The position numbers and the translations under genes were made by a program. The notes under the pieces were generated by a model. That model ran no database searches, was not told the DNA's origin, and was given only the letters and a program-made list of their open reading frames with translations. A stretch of 64,000 nt of DNA from Glandiceps talaboti (taxonomy: Eukaryota; Hemichordata; Enteropneusta; Spengelidae), in NCBI RefSeq assembly GCF_964340395.1, contig NC_135560.1:1669501-1733500 (forward strand). The letters are read 5' to 3'. Shown here piece by piece: positions 23,101-38,100 of this stretch. Every line of letters begins with the position of its first letter. Position 1 is the first letter of the stretch.

Positions 23101-26100
23101 GTTATCTCTGGTACACAAGTACTTGATGTCCTACCTATCTTAGTTATCTCTGTTACACAAGTACTTGATGTCCTACCTATCTTAGTTATCTCTGGTACAT
23201 AAGTACTTGATGTCCTACCTATCTTAGTTATCTCTGATACACAAGTACTTGATGTCCTACCTGTCTTAGTTATCTCTGGTACATAAGTACTTGATGTCCT
23301 ACCTATCTTAGTTATTTCTGTTACACAAGTACTTGATGTCCTACCTGTCTTAGTTATCTCTGGTACATAAGTACTTGATGTCCTACCTGTCTTAGTTATC
23401 TCTGTTACACAAGTACTTGATGTCCTACCTATCTTAGTTATCTCTGGTACACAAGTACTTGATGTCCTACCTGTCTTAGTTATCTCTGTTACACAAGTAC
23501 TTGATGTCCTACCTATCTTAGTTATCTCTGTTACACAAGTACTTGATGTCCTACCTGCCTTAGTTGTCTCTGGTACACAAGTACTTGATGTCCTACCTGT
23601 CTTAGTTATCTCTGATACACAAGTACTTGATGTCCTACCTGTCTTAGTTGTCTCTGGTACATAAGTACTTGATGTCCTACCTGTCTTAGTTATCTCTGGT
23701 ACACAAGTACTTGATGTCCTACCTGTCTTAGTTATCTCTGGTACATAAGTACTTGATGTCCTACCTGTCTTAGTTGTCTCTGGTACATAAGTACTTGATG
23801 TCCTACCTGTCTTAGTTATCTCTGGTACACAAGTACTTGATGTCCTACCTGTCTTAGTTATCTCTGTTACACAAGTACTTGATGTCCTACCTATCTTAGT
23901 TATCTCTGGTACAGAAGTACTTGATGTCCTACCTGTCTTAGTTGTCTCTGGTACATAAGTACTTGATGCCCTACCTATCTTAGTTATCTCTGTTACAGAA
24001 GTACTTGATGTCCTACCTGTCTTAGTTGTCTCTGGTACAGAAGTACTTGATGTCCTACCTGTCTTAGTTATCTCTGTTACACAAGTACTTGATGTCCTAC
24101 CTATCTTAGTTATCTCTGGTACACAAGTACTTGATGTCCTACCTATCTTAGTTATCTCTGGTACATAAGTACTTGATGTCCTACCTGTCTTAGTTATCTC
24201 TGGTACATAAGTACTTGATGTCCTACCTGTCTTAGTTATCTCTGGTACATAAGTACTTGATGTCCTACCTGTCTTAGTTATCTCTGGTACACAAGTACTT
24301 GATGTCCTACCTATCTTAGTTATCTCTGGTACACAAGTACTTGATGTCCTACCTATCTTAGTTATCTCTGGTACACAAGTACTTGATGTCCTACCTGTCT
24401 TAGTTATCTCTGGTACATAAGTACTTGATGTCCTACCTGTCTTAGTTATCTCTGTTACACAAGTACTTGATATCCTACCTATCTTAGTTATCTCTGGTAC
24501 ACAAGTACTTGATGTCCTACCTGTCTTAGTTATCTCTGTTACACAAGTACTTGATATCCTACCTGTCTTAGTTATCTCTGGTACACAAGTACTTGATGTC
24601 CTACCTGTCTTAGTTATCTCTGGTACGTAAGTACTTGATGTCCTACCTGTCTTAGTTATCCCTGATACACAAGTACTTGATGTCCTACCTGTCTTAGTTA
24701 TCTCTGGTACATAAGTACTTGATGTCCTACCTGTCTTAGTTATCTCTGGTACATAAGTACTTGATGTCCTACCTGTCTTAGTTATCTCTGATACACAAGT
24801 ACTTGATGTCCTACCTATCTTAGTTATCTCTGGTACACAAGTACTTGATGTCCTACCTGTCTTAGTTATCTCTGGTACATAAGTACTTGATGTCCTACCT
24901 GTCTTAGTTATCTCTGGTACATAAGTACTTGATGTCCTACCTATCTTAGTTATCTCTGGTACATAAGTACTTGATGTCCTACCTATCTTAGTTGTCTCTG
25001 GTACATAAGTACTTGATGTCCTACCTGTCTTAGTTATCTCTGGTACACAAGTACTTGATGTCCTACCTATCTTAGTTATCTCTGGTACATAAGTACTTGA
25101 TGTCCTACCTGTCTTAGTTATCTCTGGTACACAAGTACTTGATGTCCTACCTGTCTTAGTTATTTCTGGTACATAAGTACTTGATGTCCTACCTGTCTTA
25201 GTTATCTCTGATACACAAGTACTTGATGTCCTACCTGTCTTAGTTATCTCTGTTACACAAGTACTTGATGTCCTACCTGTCTTAGTTATTTCTGGTACAT
25301 AAGTACTTGATGTCCTACCTGTCTTAGTTATTTCTGGTACATAAGTACTTGATGTCCTACCTGTCTTAGTTATCTCTGGTACACAAGTACTTGATGTCCT
25401 ACCTGTCTTAGTTATCTCTGTTACACAAGTACTTGATGTCCTACCTATCTTAGTTATCTCTGGTACACAAGTACTTGATGTCCTACCTATCTTAGTTATC
25501 TCTGGTACACAAGTACTTGATGTCCTACCTGTCTTAGTTATCTCTGGTACACAAGTACTTGATGTCCTACCTATCTTAGTTATCTCTGGTACACAAGTAC
25601 TTGATGTCCTACCTGTCTTAGTTATCTCTGGTACATAAGTACTTGATGTCCTACCTGTCTTAGTTATCTCTGTTACACAAGTACTTGATGTCCTACCTAT
25701 CTTAGTTATCTCTGGTACACAAGTACTTGATGTCCTACCTGTCTTAGTTATCTCTGGTACATAAGTACTTGATGTCCTACCTGTCTTAGTTATCTCTGGT
25801 ACATAAGTACTTGATGTCCTACCTGTCTTAGTTATCTCTGGTACATAAGTACTTGATGTCCTACCTGTCTTAGTTATCTCTGGTACATAAGTACTTGATG
25901 TCCTACCTGTCTTAGTTATCTCTGGTACACAAGTACTTGATGTCCTACCTGTCTTAGTTATCTCTGGTACACAAGTACTTGATATCCTACCTATCTTAGT
26001 TATCTCTGATACACAAGTACTTGATGTCCTACCTGTCTTAGTTGTCTCTGGTACATAAGTACTTGATGTCCTACCTGTCTTAGTTATCTCTGGTACACAA

Positions 26101-29100
26101 GTACTTGATGTCCTACCTGTCTTAGTTATCTCTGGTACACAAGTACTTGATGTCCTACCTATCTCAGTTATCTCTGGTACACAAGTACTTGATGTCCTAC
26201 CCGTCTTAGTTATCTCTGGTACATAAGTACTTGATGTCCTACCTGTCTTAGTTATCTCTGATACACAAGTACTTGATGTCCTACCTGTCTTAGTTATCTC
26301 TGGTACATAAGTACTTGATGTCCTACCTATCTTAGTTATCTCTGGTACATAAGTACTTGATGTCCTACCTATCTTAGTTGTCTCTGGTACATAAGTACTT
26401 GATGTCCTACCTGTCTTAGTTATCTCTGGTACACAAGTACTTGATGTCCTACCTATCTTAGTTATCTCTGGTACATAAGTACTTGATGTCCTACCTGTCT
26501 TAGTTATCTCTGGTACACAAGTACTTGATGTCCTACCTGTCTTAGTTATTTCTGGTACATAAGTACTTGATGTCCTACCTGTCTTAGTTATCTCTGATAC
26601 ACAAGTACTTGATGTCCTACCTGTCTTAGTTATCTCTGTTACACAAGTACTTGATGTCCTACCTGTCTTAGTTATTTCTGGTACATAAGTACTTGATGTC
26701 CTACCTGTCTTAGTTATTTCTGGTACATAAGTACTTGATGTCCTACCTGTCTTAGTTATCTCTGGTACACAAGTACTTGATGTCCTACCTGTCTTAGTTA
26801 TCTCTGTTACACAAGTACTTGATGTCCTACCTATCTTAGTTATCTCTGGTACACAAGTACTTGATGTCCTACCTATCTTAGTTATCTCTGGTACACAAGT
26901 ACTTGATGTCCTACCTGTCTTAGTTATCTCTGGTACACAAGTACTTGATGTCCTACCTATCTTAGTTATCTCTGGTACACAAGTACTTGATGTCCTACCT
27001 GTCTTAGTTATCTCTGGTACATAAGTACTTGATGTCCTACCTGTCTTAGTTATCTCTGTTACACAAGTACTTGATGTCCTACCTATCTTAGTTATCTCTG
27101 GTACACAAGTACTTGATGTCCTACCTGTCTTAGTTATCTCTGGTACATAAGTACTTGATGTCCTACCTGTCTTAGTTATCTCTGGTACATAAGTACTTGA
27201 TGTCCTACCTGTCTTAGTTATCTCTGGTACATAAGTACTTGATGTCCTACCTGTCTTAGTTATCTCTGGTACATAAGTACTTGATGTCCTACCTGTCTTA
27301 GTTATCTCTGGTACACAAGTACTTGATGTCCTACCTGTCTTAGTTATCTCTGGTACACAAGTACTTGATATCCTACCTATCTTAGTTATCTCTGATACAC
27401 AAGTACTTGATGTCCTACCTGTCTTAGTTGTCTCTGGTATATAAGTACTTGATGTCCTACCTGTCTTAGTTATCTCTGGTACATAAGTACTTGATGTCCT
27501 ACCTGTCTTAGTTATCTCTGGTACACAAGTACTTGATGTCCTACCTATCTCAGTTATCTCTGGTACACAAGTACTTGATGTCCTACCCGTCTTAGTTATC
27601 TCTGGTACATAAGTACTTGATGTCCTACCTGTCTTAGTTATCTCTGATACACAAGTACTTGATGTCCTACCTGTCTTAGTTATCTCTGGTACACAAGTAC
27701 TTGATGTCCTACCTGTCTTAGTTATCTCTGGTACACAAGTACTTGATGTCCTACCTATCTTAGTTATCTCTGGTACACAAGTACTTGATGTCCTACCTAT
27801 CTTAGTTATCTCTGGTACATAAGTACTTGATGTCCTACCTGTCTTAGTTATCTCTGGTACATAAGTACTTGATGTCCTACCTGTCTTAGTTATCTCTGGT
27901 ACACAAGTACTTGATGTCCTACCTGTCTTAGTTATCTCTGGTACATAAGTACTTGATGTCCTACCTATCTTAGTTATCTCTGGTACATAAGTACTTGATG
28001 TCCTACCTGTCTTAGTTATCTCTGGTACATAAGTACTTGATGTCCTACCTATCTTAGTTGTCTCTGTTACACAAGTACTTGATGTCCTACCTATCTTAGT
28101 TATCTCTGGTACATAAGTACTTGATGTCCTACCTGTCTTAGTTATCTCTGGTACATAAGTATTTGATGTCCTACCTATCTTAGTTATCTCTGGTACACAA
28201 GTACTTGATGTCCTACCTATCTTAGTTATCTCTGGTACATAAGTACTTGATGTCCTACCTGTCTTAGTTATCTCTGGTACATAAGTACTTGATGTCCTAC
28301 CTGTCTTAGTTATCTCTGTTACACAAGTACTTGATGTCCTACCTATCTTAGTTGTCTCTGTTACACAAGTACTTGATGTCCTACCTATCTTAGTTATCTC
28401 TGGTACATAAGTACTTGATGTCCTACCTGTCTTAATTATCTCTGGTACATAAGTACTTGATGTCCTACCGGTCTTAGTTATCTCTGGTACATAAGTACTT
28501 GATGTCCTACCTGTCTTAGTTATCTCTGTTACACAAGTACTTGATGTCCTACCTGTCTTAGTTGTCTCTGTTACACAAGTACTTGATGTCCTACCTATCT
28601 TAGTTATCTCTGATACACAAGTACTTGATGTCCTACCTGTCTTAGTTATCTCTGTTACATAAGTACTTGATGTCCTACCTATCTTAGTTATCTCTGGTAC
28701 ATAAGTACTTGATGTCCTACCTATCTTAGTTATCTCTGGTACATAAGTACTTGATGTCCTACCTGTCTTAGTTATCTCTGATACATAAGTACTTGATGTC
28801 CTACCTATCTTAGTTATCTCTGGTACATAAGTACTTGATGTCCTACCTATCTTAGTTATCTCTGGTACATAAGTACTTGATGTCCTACCTGTCTTAGTTA
28901 TCTCTGTTACACAAGTACTTGATGTCCTACCTGTCTTAGTTATCTCTGTTACACAAGTACTTGATGTCCTACCTGTCTTAGTTATCTCTGGTACACAAGT
29001 ACTTGATGTCCTACCTATCTTAGTTATCTCTGGTACATAAGTACTTGATGTCCTACCTATCTTAGTTATCTCTGGTACACAAGTACTTGATGTCCTACCT

Positions 29101-32100
29101 GTCTTAGTTATCTCTGGTACACAAGTACTTGATGTCCTACCTATCTTAGTTATCTCTGGTACACAAGTACTTGATGTCCTACCTGTCTTAGTTATCTCTG
29201 GTACACAAGTACTTGATGTCCTACCTATCTTAGTTATCTCTGGTACACAAGTACTTGATGTCCTACCTGTCTTAGTTATCTCTGGTACATAAGTACTTGA
29301 TGTCCTACCTATCTTAGTTATCTCTGGTACATAAGTACTTGATGTCCTACCTATCTTAGTTATCTCTGGTACACAAGTACTTGATGTCCTACCTGTCTTA
29401 GTTATCTCTGGTACATAAGTACTTGATGTCCTACCGGTCTTAGTTATCTCTGGTACACAAGTACTTGATGTCCTACCTGTCTTAGTTATCTCTGTTACAC
29501 AAGTACTTGATGTCCTACCTATCTTAGTTGTCTCTGGTACATAAGTACTTGATGTCCTACCTGTCTTAGTTATCTCTAGTACACAAGTACTTGATGTCCT
29601 ACCTGTCTTAGTTATCTCTGATACACAAGTACTTGATGTCCTACCTGTCTTAGTTATCTCTGTTACACAAGTACTTGATGTCCTACCTGTCTTAGTTATC
29701 TCTGTTACACAAGTACTTGATGTCCTACCTATCTTAGTTATCTCTGGTACATAAGTACTTGATGTCCTACCTATCTTAGTTATCTCTGGTACACAAGTAC
29801 TTGATGTCCTACCTGTCTTAGTTATCTCTGGTACATAAGTACTTGATGTCCTACCTATCTTAGTTATCTCTGGTACACAAGTACTTGATGTCCTACCTGT
29901 CTTAGTTATCTCTGGTACACAAGTACTTGATGTCCTACCTGTCTTAGTTATCTCTGGTACACAAGTACTTGATGTCCTACCTATCTTAGTTATCTCTGTT
30001 ACACAAGTACTTGATGTCCTACCTGTCTTAGTTATCTCTGTTACACAAGTACTTGATGTCCTACCTATCTTAGTTATCTCTGGTACACAAGTACTTGATG
30101 TCCTACCTGTCTTAGTTATCTCTGGTACACAAGTACTTGATGTCCTACCTATCTTAGTTATCTCTGGTACATAAGTACTTGATGTCCTACCTGTCTTAGT
30201 TATCTCTGGTACACAAGTACTTGATGTCCTACCTGTCTTAGTTGTCTCTGGTACATAAGTACTTGATGTCCTACCTGTCTTAGTTATCTCTGGTACACAA
30301 GTACTTGATGTCCTACCTGTCTTAGTTATCTCTGGTACATAAGTACTTGATGTCCTACCTGTCTTAGTTGTCTCTGGTACATAAGTACTTGATGTCCTAC
30401 CTGTCTTAGTTATCTCTGGTACACAAGTACTTGATGTCCTACCTGTCTTAGTTATCTCTGTTACACAAGTACTTGATGTCCTACCTATCTTAGTTATCTC
30501 TGGTACAGAAGTACTTGATGTCCTACCTGTCTTAGTTGTCTCTGGTACATAAGTACTTGATGTCCTACCTATCTTAGTTATCTCTGGTACAGAAGTACTT
30601 GATGTCCTACCTGTCTTAGTTGTCTCTGGTACAGAAGTACTTGATGTCCTACCTGTCTTAGTTATCTCTGTTACACAAGTACTTGATGTCCTACCTATCT
30701 TAGTTATCTCTGGTACACAAGTACTTGATGTCCTACCTATCTTAGTTATCTCTGGTACATAAGTACTTGATGTCCTACCTGTCTTAGTTATCTCTGGTAC
30801 ATAAGTACTTGATGTCCTACCTGTCTTAGTTATCTCTGGTACATAAGTACTTGATGTCCTACCTGTCTTAGTTATCTCTGGTACACAAGTACTTGATGTC
30901 CTACCTATCTTAGTTATCTCTGGTACACAAGTACTTGATGTCCTACCTGTCTTAGTTATCTCTGGTACACAAGTACTTGATGTCCTACCTATCTTAGTTA
31001 TCTCTGGTACACAAGTACTTGATGTCCTACCTGTCTTAGTTATCTCTGGTACATAAGTACTTGATGTCCTACCTGTCTTAGTTATCTCTGTTACACAAGT
31101 ACTTGATGTCCTACCTATCTTAGTTATCTCTGGTACACAAGTACTTGATGTCCTACCTGTCTTAGTTATCTCTGATACATAAGTACTTGATGTCCTACCT
31201 ATCTTAGTTATCTCTGGTACATAAGTACTTGATGTCCTACCTATCTTAGTTATCTCTGGTACATAAGTACTTGATGTCCTACCTGTCTTAGTTATCTCTG
31301 TTACACAAGTACTTGATGTCCTACCTGTCTTAGTCATCTCTGTTACACAAGTACTTGATGTCCTACCTGTCTTAGTTATCTCTGGTACACAAGTACTTGA
31401 TGTCCTACCTATCTTAGTTATCTCTGGTACATAAGTACTTGATGTCCTACCTATCTTAGTTATCTCTGGTACACAAGTACTTGATGTCCTACCTGTCTTA
31501 GTTATCTCTGGTACACAAGTACTTGATGTCCTACCTATCTTAGTTATCTCTGGTACACAAGTACTTGATGTCCTACCTGTCTTAGTTATCTCTGGTACAC
31601 AAGTACTTGATGTCCTACCTATCTTAGTTATCTCTGGTACACAAGTACTTGATGTCCTACCTGTCTTAGTTATCTCTGGTACATAAGTACTTGATGTCCT
31701 ACCTATCTTAGTTATCTCTGGTACATAAGTACTTGATGTCCTACCTATCTTAGTTATCTCTGGTACACAAGTACTTGATGTCCTACCTGTCTTAGTTATC
31801 TCTGGTACATAAGTACTTGATGTCCTACCGGTCTTAGTTATCTCTGGTACACAAGTACTTGATGTCCTACCTGTCTTAGTTATCTCTGTTACACAAGTAC
31901 TTGATGTCCTACCTATCTTAGTTGTCTCTGGTACATAAGTACTTGATGTCCTACCTGTCTTAGTTATCTCTAGTACACAAGTACTTGATGTCCTACCTGT
32001 CTTAGTTATCTCTGATACACAAGTACTTGATGTCCTACCTGTCTTAGTTATCTCTGTTACACAAGTACTTGATGTCCTACCTGTCTTAGTTATCTCTGTT

Positions 32101-35100
32101 ACACAAGTACTTGATGTCCTACCTATCTTAGTTATCTCTGGTACATAAGTACTTGATGTCCTACCTATCTTAGTTATCTCTGGTACACAAGTACTTGATG
32201 TCCTACCTGTCTTAGTTATCTCTGGTACATAAGTACTTGATGTCCTACCTATCTTAGTTATCTCTGGTACACAAGTACTTGATGTCCTACCTGTCTTAGT
32301 TATCTCTGGTACACAAGTACTTGATGTCCTACCTGTCTTAGTTATCTCTGGTACACAAGTACTTGATGTCCTACCTATCTTAGTTATCTCTGTTACACAA
32401 GTACTTGATGTCCTACCTGTCTTAGTTATCTCTGTTACACAAGTACTTGATGTCCTACCTATCTTAGTTATCTCTGGTACACAAGTACTTGATGTCCTAC
32501 CTGTCTTAGTTATCTCTGGTACACAAGTACTTGATGTCCTACCTATCTTAGTTATCTCTGGTACATAAGTACTTGATGTCCTACCTGTCTTAGTTATCTC
32601 TGGTACACAAGTACTTGATGTCCTACCTGTCTTAGTTGTCTCTGGTACATAAGTACTTGATGTCCTACCTGTCTTAGTTATCTCTGGTACACAAGTACTT
32701 GATGTCCTACCTGTCTTAGTTATCTCTGGTACATAAGTACTTGATGTCCTACCTGTCTTAGTTGTCTCTGGTACATAAGTACTTGATGTCCTACCTGTCT
32801 TAGTTATCTCTGGTACACAAGTACTTGATGTCCTACCTGTCTTAGTTATCTCTGTTACACAAGTACTTGATGTCCTACCTATCTTAGTTATCTCTGGTAC
32901 AGAAGTACTTGATGTCCTACCTGTCTTAGTTGTCTCTGGTACATAAGTACTTGATGTCCTACCTATCTTAGTTATCTCTGGTACAGAAGTACTTGATGTC
33001 CTACCTATCTTAGTTATCTCTGGTACATAAGTACTTGATGTCCTACCTGTCTTAGTTATCTCTGGTACATAAGTACTTGATGTCCTACCTGTCTTAGTTA
33101 TCTCTGGTACATAAGTACTTGATGTCCTACCTGTCTTAGTTATCTCTGGTACACAAGTACTTGATGTCCTACCTATCTTAGTTATCTCTGGTACACAAGT
33201 ACTTGATGTCCTACCTGTCTTAGTTATCTCTGGTACACAAGTACTTGATGTCCTACCTATCTTAGTTATCTCTGGTACACAAGTACTTGATGTCCTACCT
33301 GTCTTAGTTATCTCTGGTACATAAGTACTTGATGTCCTACCTGTCTTAGTTATCTCTGTTACACAAGTACTTGATGTCCTACCTATCTTAGTTATCTCTG
33401 GTACACAAGTACTTGATGTCCTACCTGTCTTAGTTATCTCTGATACATAAGTACTTGATGTCCTACCTATCTTAGTTATCTCTGGTACATAAGTACTTGA
33501 TGTCCTACCTATCTTAGTTATCTCTGGTACATAAGTACTTGATGTCCTACCTGTCTTAGTTATCTCTGTTACACAAGTACTTGATGTCCTACCTGTCTTA
33601 GTCATCTCTGTTACACAAGTACTTGATGTCCTACCTGTCTTAGTTATCTCTGGTACACAAGTACTTGATGTCCTACCTATCTTAGTTATCTCTGGTACAT
33701 AAGTACTTGATGTCCTACCTATCTTAGTTATCTCTGGTACACAAGTACTTGATGTCCTACCTGTCTTAGTTATCTCTGGTACACAAGTACTTGATGTCCT
33801 ACCTATCTTAGTTATCTCTGGTACACAAGTACTTGATGTCCTACCTGTCTTAGTTATCTCTGGTACACAAGTACTTGATGTCCTACCTATCTTAGTTATC
33901 TCTGGTACACAAGTACTTGATGTCCTACCTGTCTTAGTTATCTCTGGTACATAAGTACTTGATGTCCTACCTATCTTAGTTATCTCTGGTACATAAGTAC
34001 TTGATGTCCTACCTATCTTAGTTATCTCTGGTACACAAGTACTTGATGTCCTACCTGTCTTAGTTATCTCTGGTACATAAGTACTTGATGTCCTACCGGT
34101 CTTAGTTATCTCTGGTACACAAGTACTTGATGTCCTACCTGTCTTAGTTATCTCTGTTACACAAGTACTTGATGTCCTACCTATCTTAGTTGTCTCTGGT
34201 ACATAAGTACTTGATGTCCTACCTGTCTTAGTTATCTCTAGTACACAAGTACTTGATGTCCTACCTGTCTTAGTTATCTCTGATACACAAGTACTTGATG
34301 TCCTACCTGTCTTAGTTATCTCTGTTACACAAGTACTTGATGTCCTACCTGTCTTAGTTATCTCTGTTACACAAGTACTTGATGTCCTACCTATCTTAGT
34401 TATCTCTGGTACATAAGTACTTGATGTCCTACCTATCTTAGTTATCTCTGGTACACAAGTACTTGATGTCCTACCTGTCTTAGTTATCTCTGGTACATAA
34501 GTACTTGATGTCCTACCTATCTTAGTTATCTCTGGTACACAAGTACTTGATGTCCTACCTGTCTTAGTTATCTCTGGTACACAAGTACTTGATGTCCTAC
34601 CTGTCTTAGTTATCTCTGGTACACAAGTACTTGATGTCCTACCTATCTTAGTTATCTCTGTTACACAAGTACTTGATGTCCTACCTGTCTTAGTTATCTC
34701 TGTTACACAAGTACTTGATGTCCTACCTATCTTAGTTATCTCTGGTACACAAGTACTTGATGTCCTACCTGTCTTAGTTATCTCTGGTACACAAGTACTT
34801 GATGTCCTACCTTTCTTAGTTATCTCTGGTACATAAGTACTTGATGTCCTACCTGTCTTAGTTATCTCTGGTACACAAGTACTTGATGTCCTACCTGTCT
34901 TAGTTGTCTCTGGTACATAAGTACTTGATGTCCTACCTGTCTTAGTTATCTCTGGTACACAAGTACTTGATGTCCTACCTGTCTTAGTTATCTCTGGTAC
35001 ATAAGTACTTGATGTCCTACCTGTCTTAGTTGTCTCTGGTACATAAGTACTTGATGTCCTACCTGTCTTAGTTATCTCTGGTACACAAGTACTTGATGTC

Positions 35101-38100
35101 CTACCTGTCTTAGTTATCTCTGTTACACAAGTACTTGATGTCCTACCTATCTTAGTTATCTCTGGTACAGAAGTACTTGATGTCCTACCTGTCTTAGTTG
35201 TCTCTGGTACATAAGTACTTGATGTCCTACCTATCTTAGTTATCTCTGGTACACAAGTACTTGATGTCCTACCTGTCTTAGTTATCTCTGGTACACAAGT
35301 ACTTGATGTCCTACCTGTCTTAGTTATCTCTGGTACACAAGTACTTGATGTCCTACCTATCTTAGTTATCTCTGTTACACAAGTACTTGATGTCCTACCT
35401 GTCTTAGTTATCTCTGTTACACAAGTACTTGATGTCCTACCTATCTTAGTTATCTCTGGTACACAAGTACTTGATGTCCTACCTGTCTTAGTTATCTCTG
35501 GTACACAAGTACTTGATGTCCTACCTATCTTAGTTATCTCTGGTACATAAGTACTTGATGTCCTACCTGTCTTAGTTATCTCTGGTACACAAGTACTTGA
35601 TGTCCTACCTGTCTTAGTTGTCTCTGGTACATAAGTACTTGATGTCCTACCTGTCTTAGTTATCTCTGGTACACAAGTACTTGATGTCCTACCTGTCTTA
35701 GTTATCTCTGGTACATAAGTACTTGATGTCCTACCTGTCTTAGTTGTCTCTGGTACATAAGTACTTGATGTCCTACCTGTCTTAGTTATCTCTGGTACAC
35801 AAGTACTTGATGTCCTACCTGTCTTAGTTATCTCTGTTACACAAGTACTTGATGTCCTACCTATCTTAGTTATCTCTGGTACAGAAGTACTTGATGTCCT
35901 ACCTGTCTTAGTTGTCTCTGGTACATAAGTACTTGATGTCCTACCTATCTTAGTTATCTCTGGTACAGAAGTACTTGATGTCCTACCTATCTTAGTTATC
36001 TCTGGTACATAAGTACTTGATGTCCTACCTGTCTTAGTTATCTCTGGTACATAAGTACTTGATGTCCTACCTGTCTTAGTTATCTCTGGTACATAAGTAC
36101 TTGATGTCCTACCTGTCTTAGTTATCTCTGGTACACAAGTACTTGATGTCCTACCTATCTTAGTTATCTCTGGTACACAAGTACTTGATGTCCTACCTGT
36201 CTTAGTTATCTCTGGTACACAAGTACTTGATGTCCTACCTATCTTAGTTATCTCTGGTACACAAGTACTTGATGTCCTACCTGTCTTAGTTATCTCTGGT
36301 ACATAAGTACTTGATGTCCTACCTGTCTTAGTTATCTCTGTTACACAAGTACTTGATGTCCTACCTATCTTAGTTATCTCTGGTACACAAGTACTTGATG
36401 TCCTACCTGTCTTAGTTATCTCTGATACATAAGTACTTGATGTCCTACCTATCTTAGTTATCTCTGGTACATAAGTACTTGATGTCCTACCTATCTTAGT
36501 TATCTCTGGTACATAAGTACTTGATGTCCTACCTGTCTTAGTTATCTCTGTTACACAAGTACTTGATGTCCTACCTGTCTTAGTCATCTCTGTTACACAA
36601 GTACTTGATGTCCTACCTGTCTTAGTTATCTCTGGTACACAAGTACTTGATGTCCTACCTATCTTAGTTATCTCTGGTACATAAGTACTTGATGTCCTAC
36701 CTATCTTAGTTATCTCTGGTACACAAGTACTTGATGTCCTACCTGTCTTAGTTATCTCTGGTACACAAGTACTTGATGTCCTACCTATCTTAGTTATCTC
36801 TGGTACACAAGTACTTGATGTCCTACCTGTCTTAGTTATCTCTGGTACACAAGTACTTGATGTCCTACCTATCTTAGTTATCTCTGGTACACAAGTACTT
36901 GATGTCCTACCTGTCTTAGTTATCTCTGGTACATAAGTACTTGATGTCCTACCTATCTTAGTTATCTCTGGTACATAAGTACTTGATGTCCTACCTATCT
37001 TAGTTATCTCTGGTACACAAGTACTTGATGTCCTACCTGTCTTAGTTATCTCTGGTACATAAGTACTTGATGTCCTACCGGTCTTAGTTATCTCTGGTAC
37101 ACAAGTACTTGATGTCCTACCTGTCTTAGTTATCTCTGTTACACAAGTACTTGATGTCCTACCTATCTTAGTTGTCTCTGGTACATAAGTACTTGATGTC
37201 CTACCTGTCTTAGTTATCTCTAGTACACAAGTACTTGATGTCCTACCTGTCTTAGTTATCTCTGATACACAAGTACTTGATGTCCTACCTGTCTTAGTTA
37301 TCTCTGTTACACAAGTACTTGATGTCCTACCTGTCTTAGTTATCTCTGTTACACAAGTACTTGATGTCCTACCTATCTTAGTTATCTCTGGTACATAAGT
37401 ACTTGATGTCCTACCTATCTTAGTTATCTCTGGTACACAAGTACTTGATGTCCTACCTGTCTTAGTTATCTCTGGTACATAAGTACTTGATGTCCTACCT
37501 ATCTTAGTTATCTCTGGTACACAAGTACTTGATGTCCTACCTGTCTTAGTTATCTCTGGTACACAAGTACTTGATGTCCTACCTGTCTTAGTTATCTCTG
37601 GTACACAAGTACTTGATGTCCTACCTATCTTAGTTATCTCTGTTACACAAGTACTTGATGTCCTACCTGTCTTAGTTATCTCTGTTACACAAGTACTTGA
37701 TGTCCTACCTATCTTAGTTATCTCTGGTACACAAGTACTTGATGTCCTACCTGTCTTAGTTATCTCTGGTACACAAGTACTTGATGTCCTACCTTTCTTA
37801 GTTATCTCTGGTACATAAGTACTTGATGTCCTACCTGTCTTAGTTATCTCTGGTACACAAGTACTTGATGTCCTACCTGTCTTAGTTGTCTCTGGTACAT
37901 AAGTACTTGATGTCCTACCTGTCTTAGTTATCTCTGGTACACAAGTACTTGATGTCCTACCTGTCTTAGTTATCTCTGGTACATAAGTACTTGATGTCCT
38001 ACCTGTCTTAGTTGTCTCTGGTACATAAGTACTTGATGTCCTACCTGTCTTAGTTATCTCTGGTACACAAGTACTTGATGTCCTACCTGTCTTAGTTATC

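Noticed and set aside
20163-36587. A 5,474-codon minus-strand frame that could be a giant repetitive protein
   Set aside because: It is an intronic 42-bp array with period divisible by three, in a frame different from NOL6. Variants are mostly amino-acid changing, there is no non-repetitive domain, and the frame is broken elsewhere in the array by TGA and 1-bp shifts.
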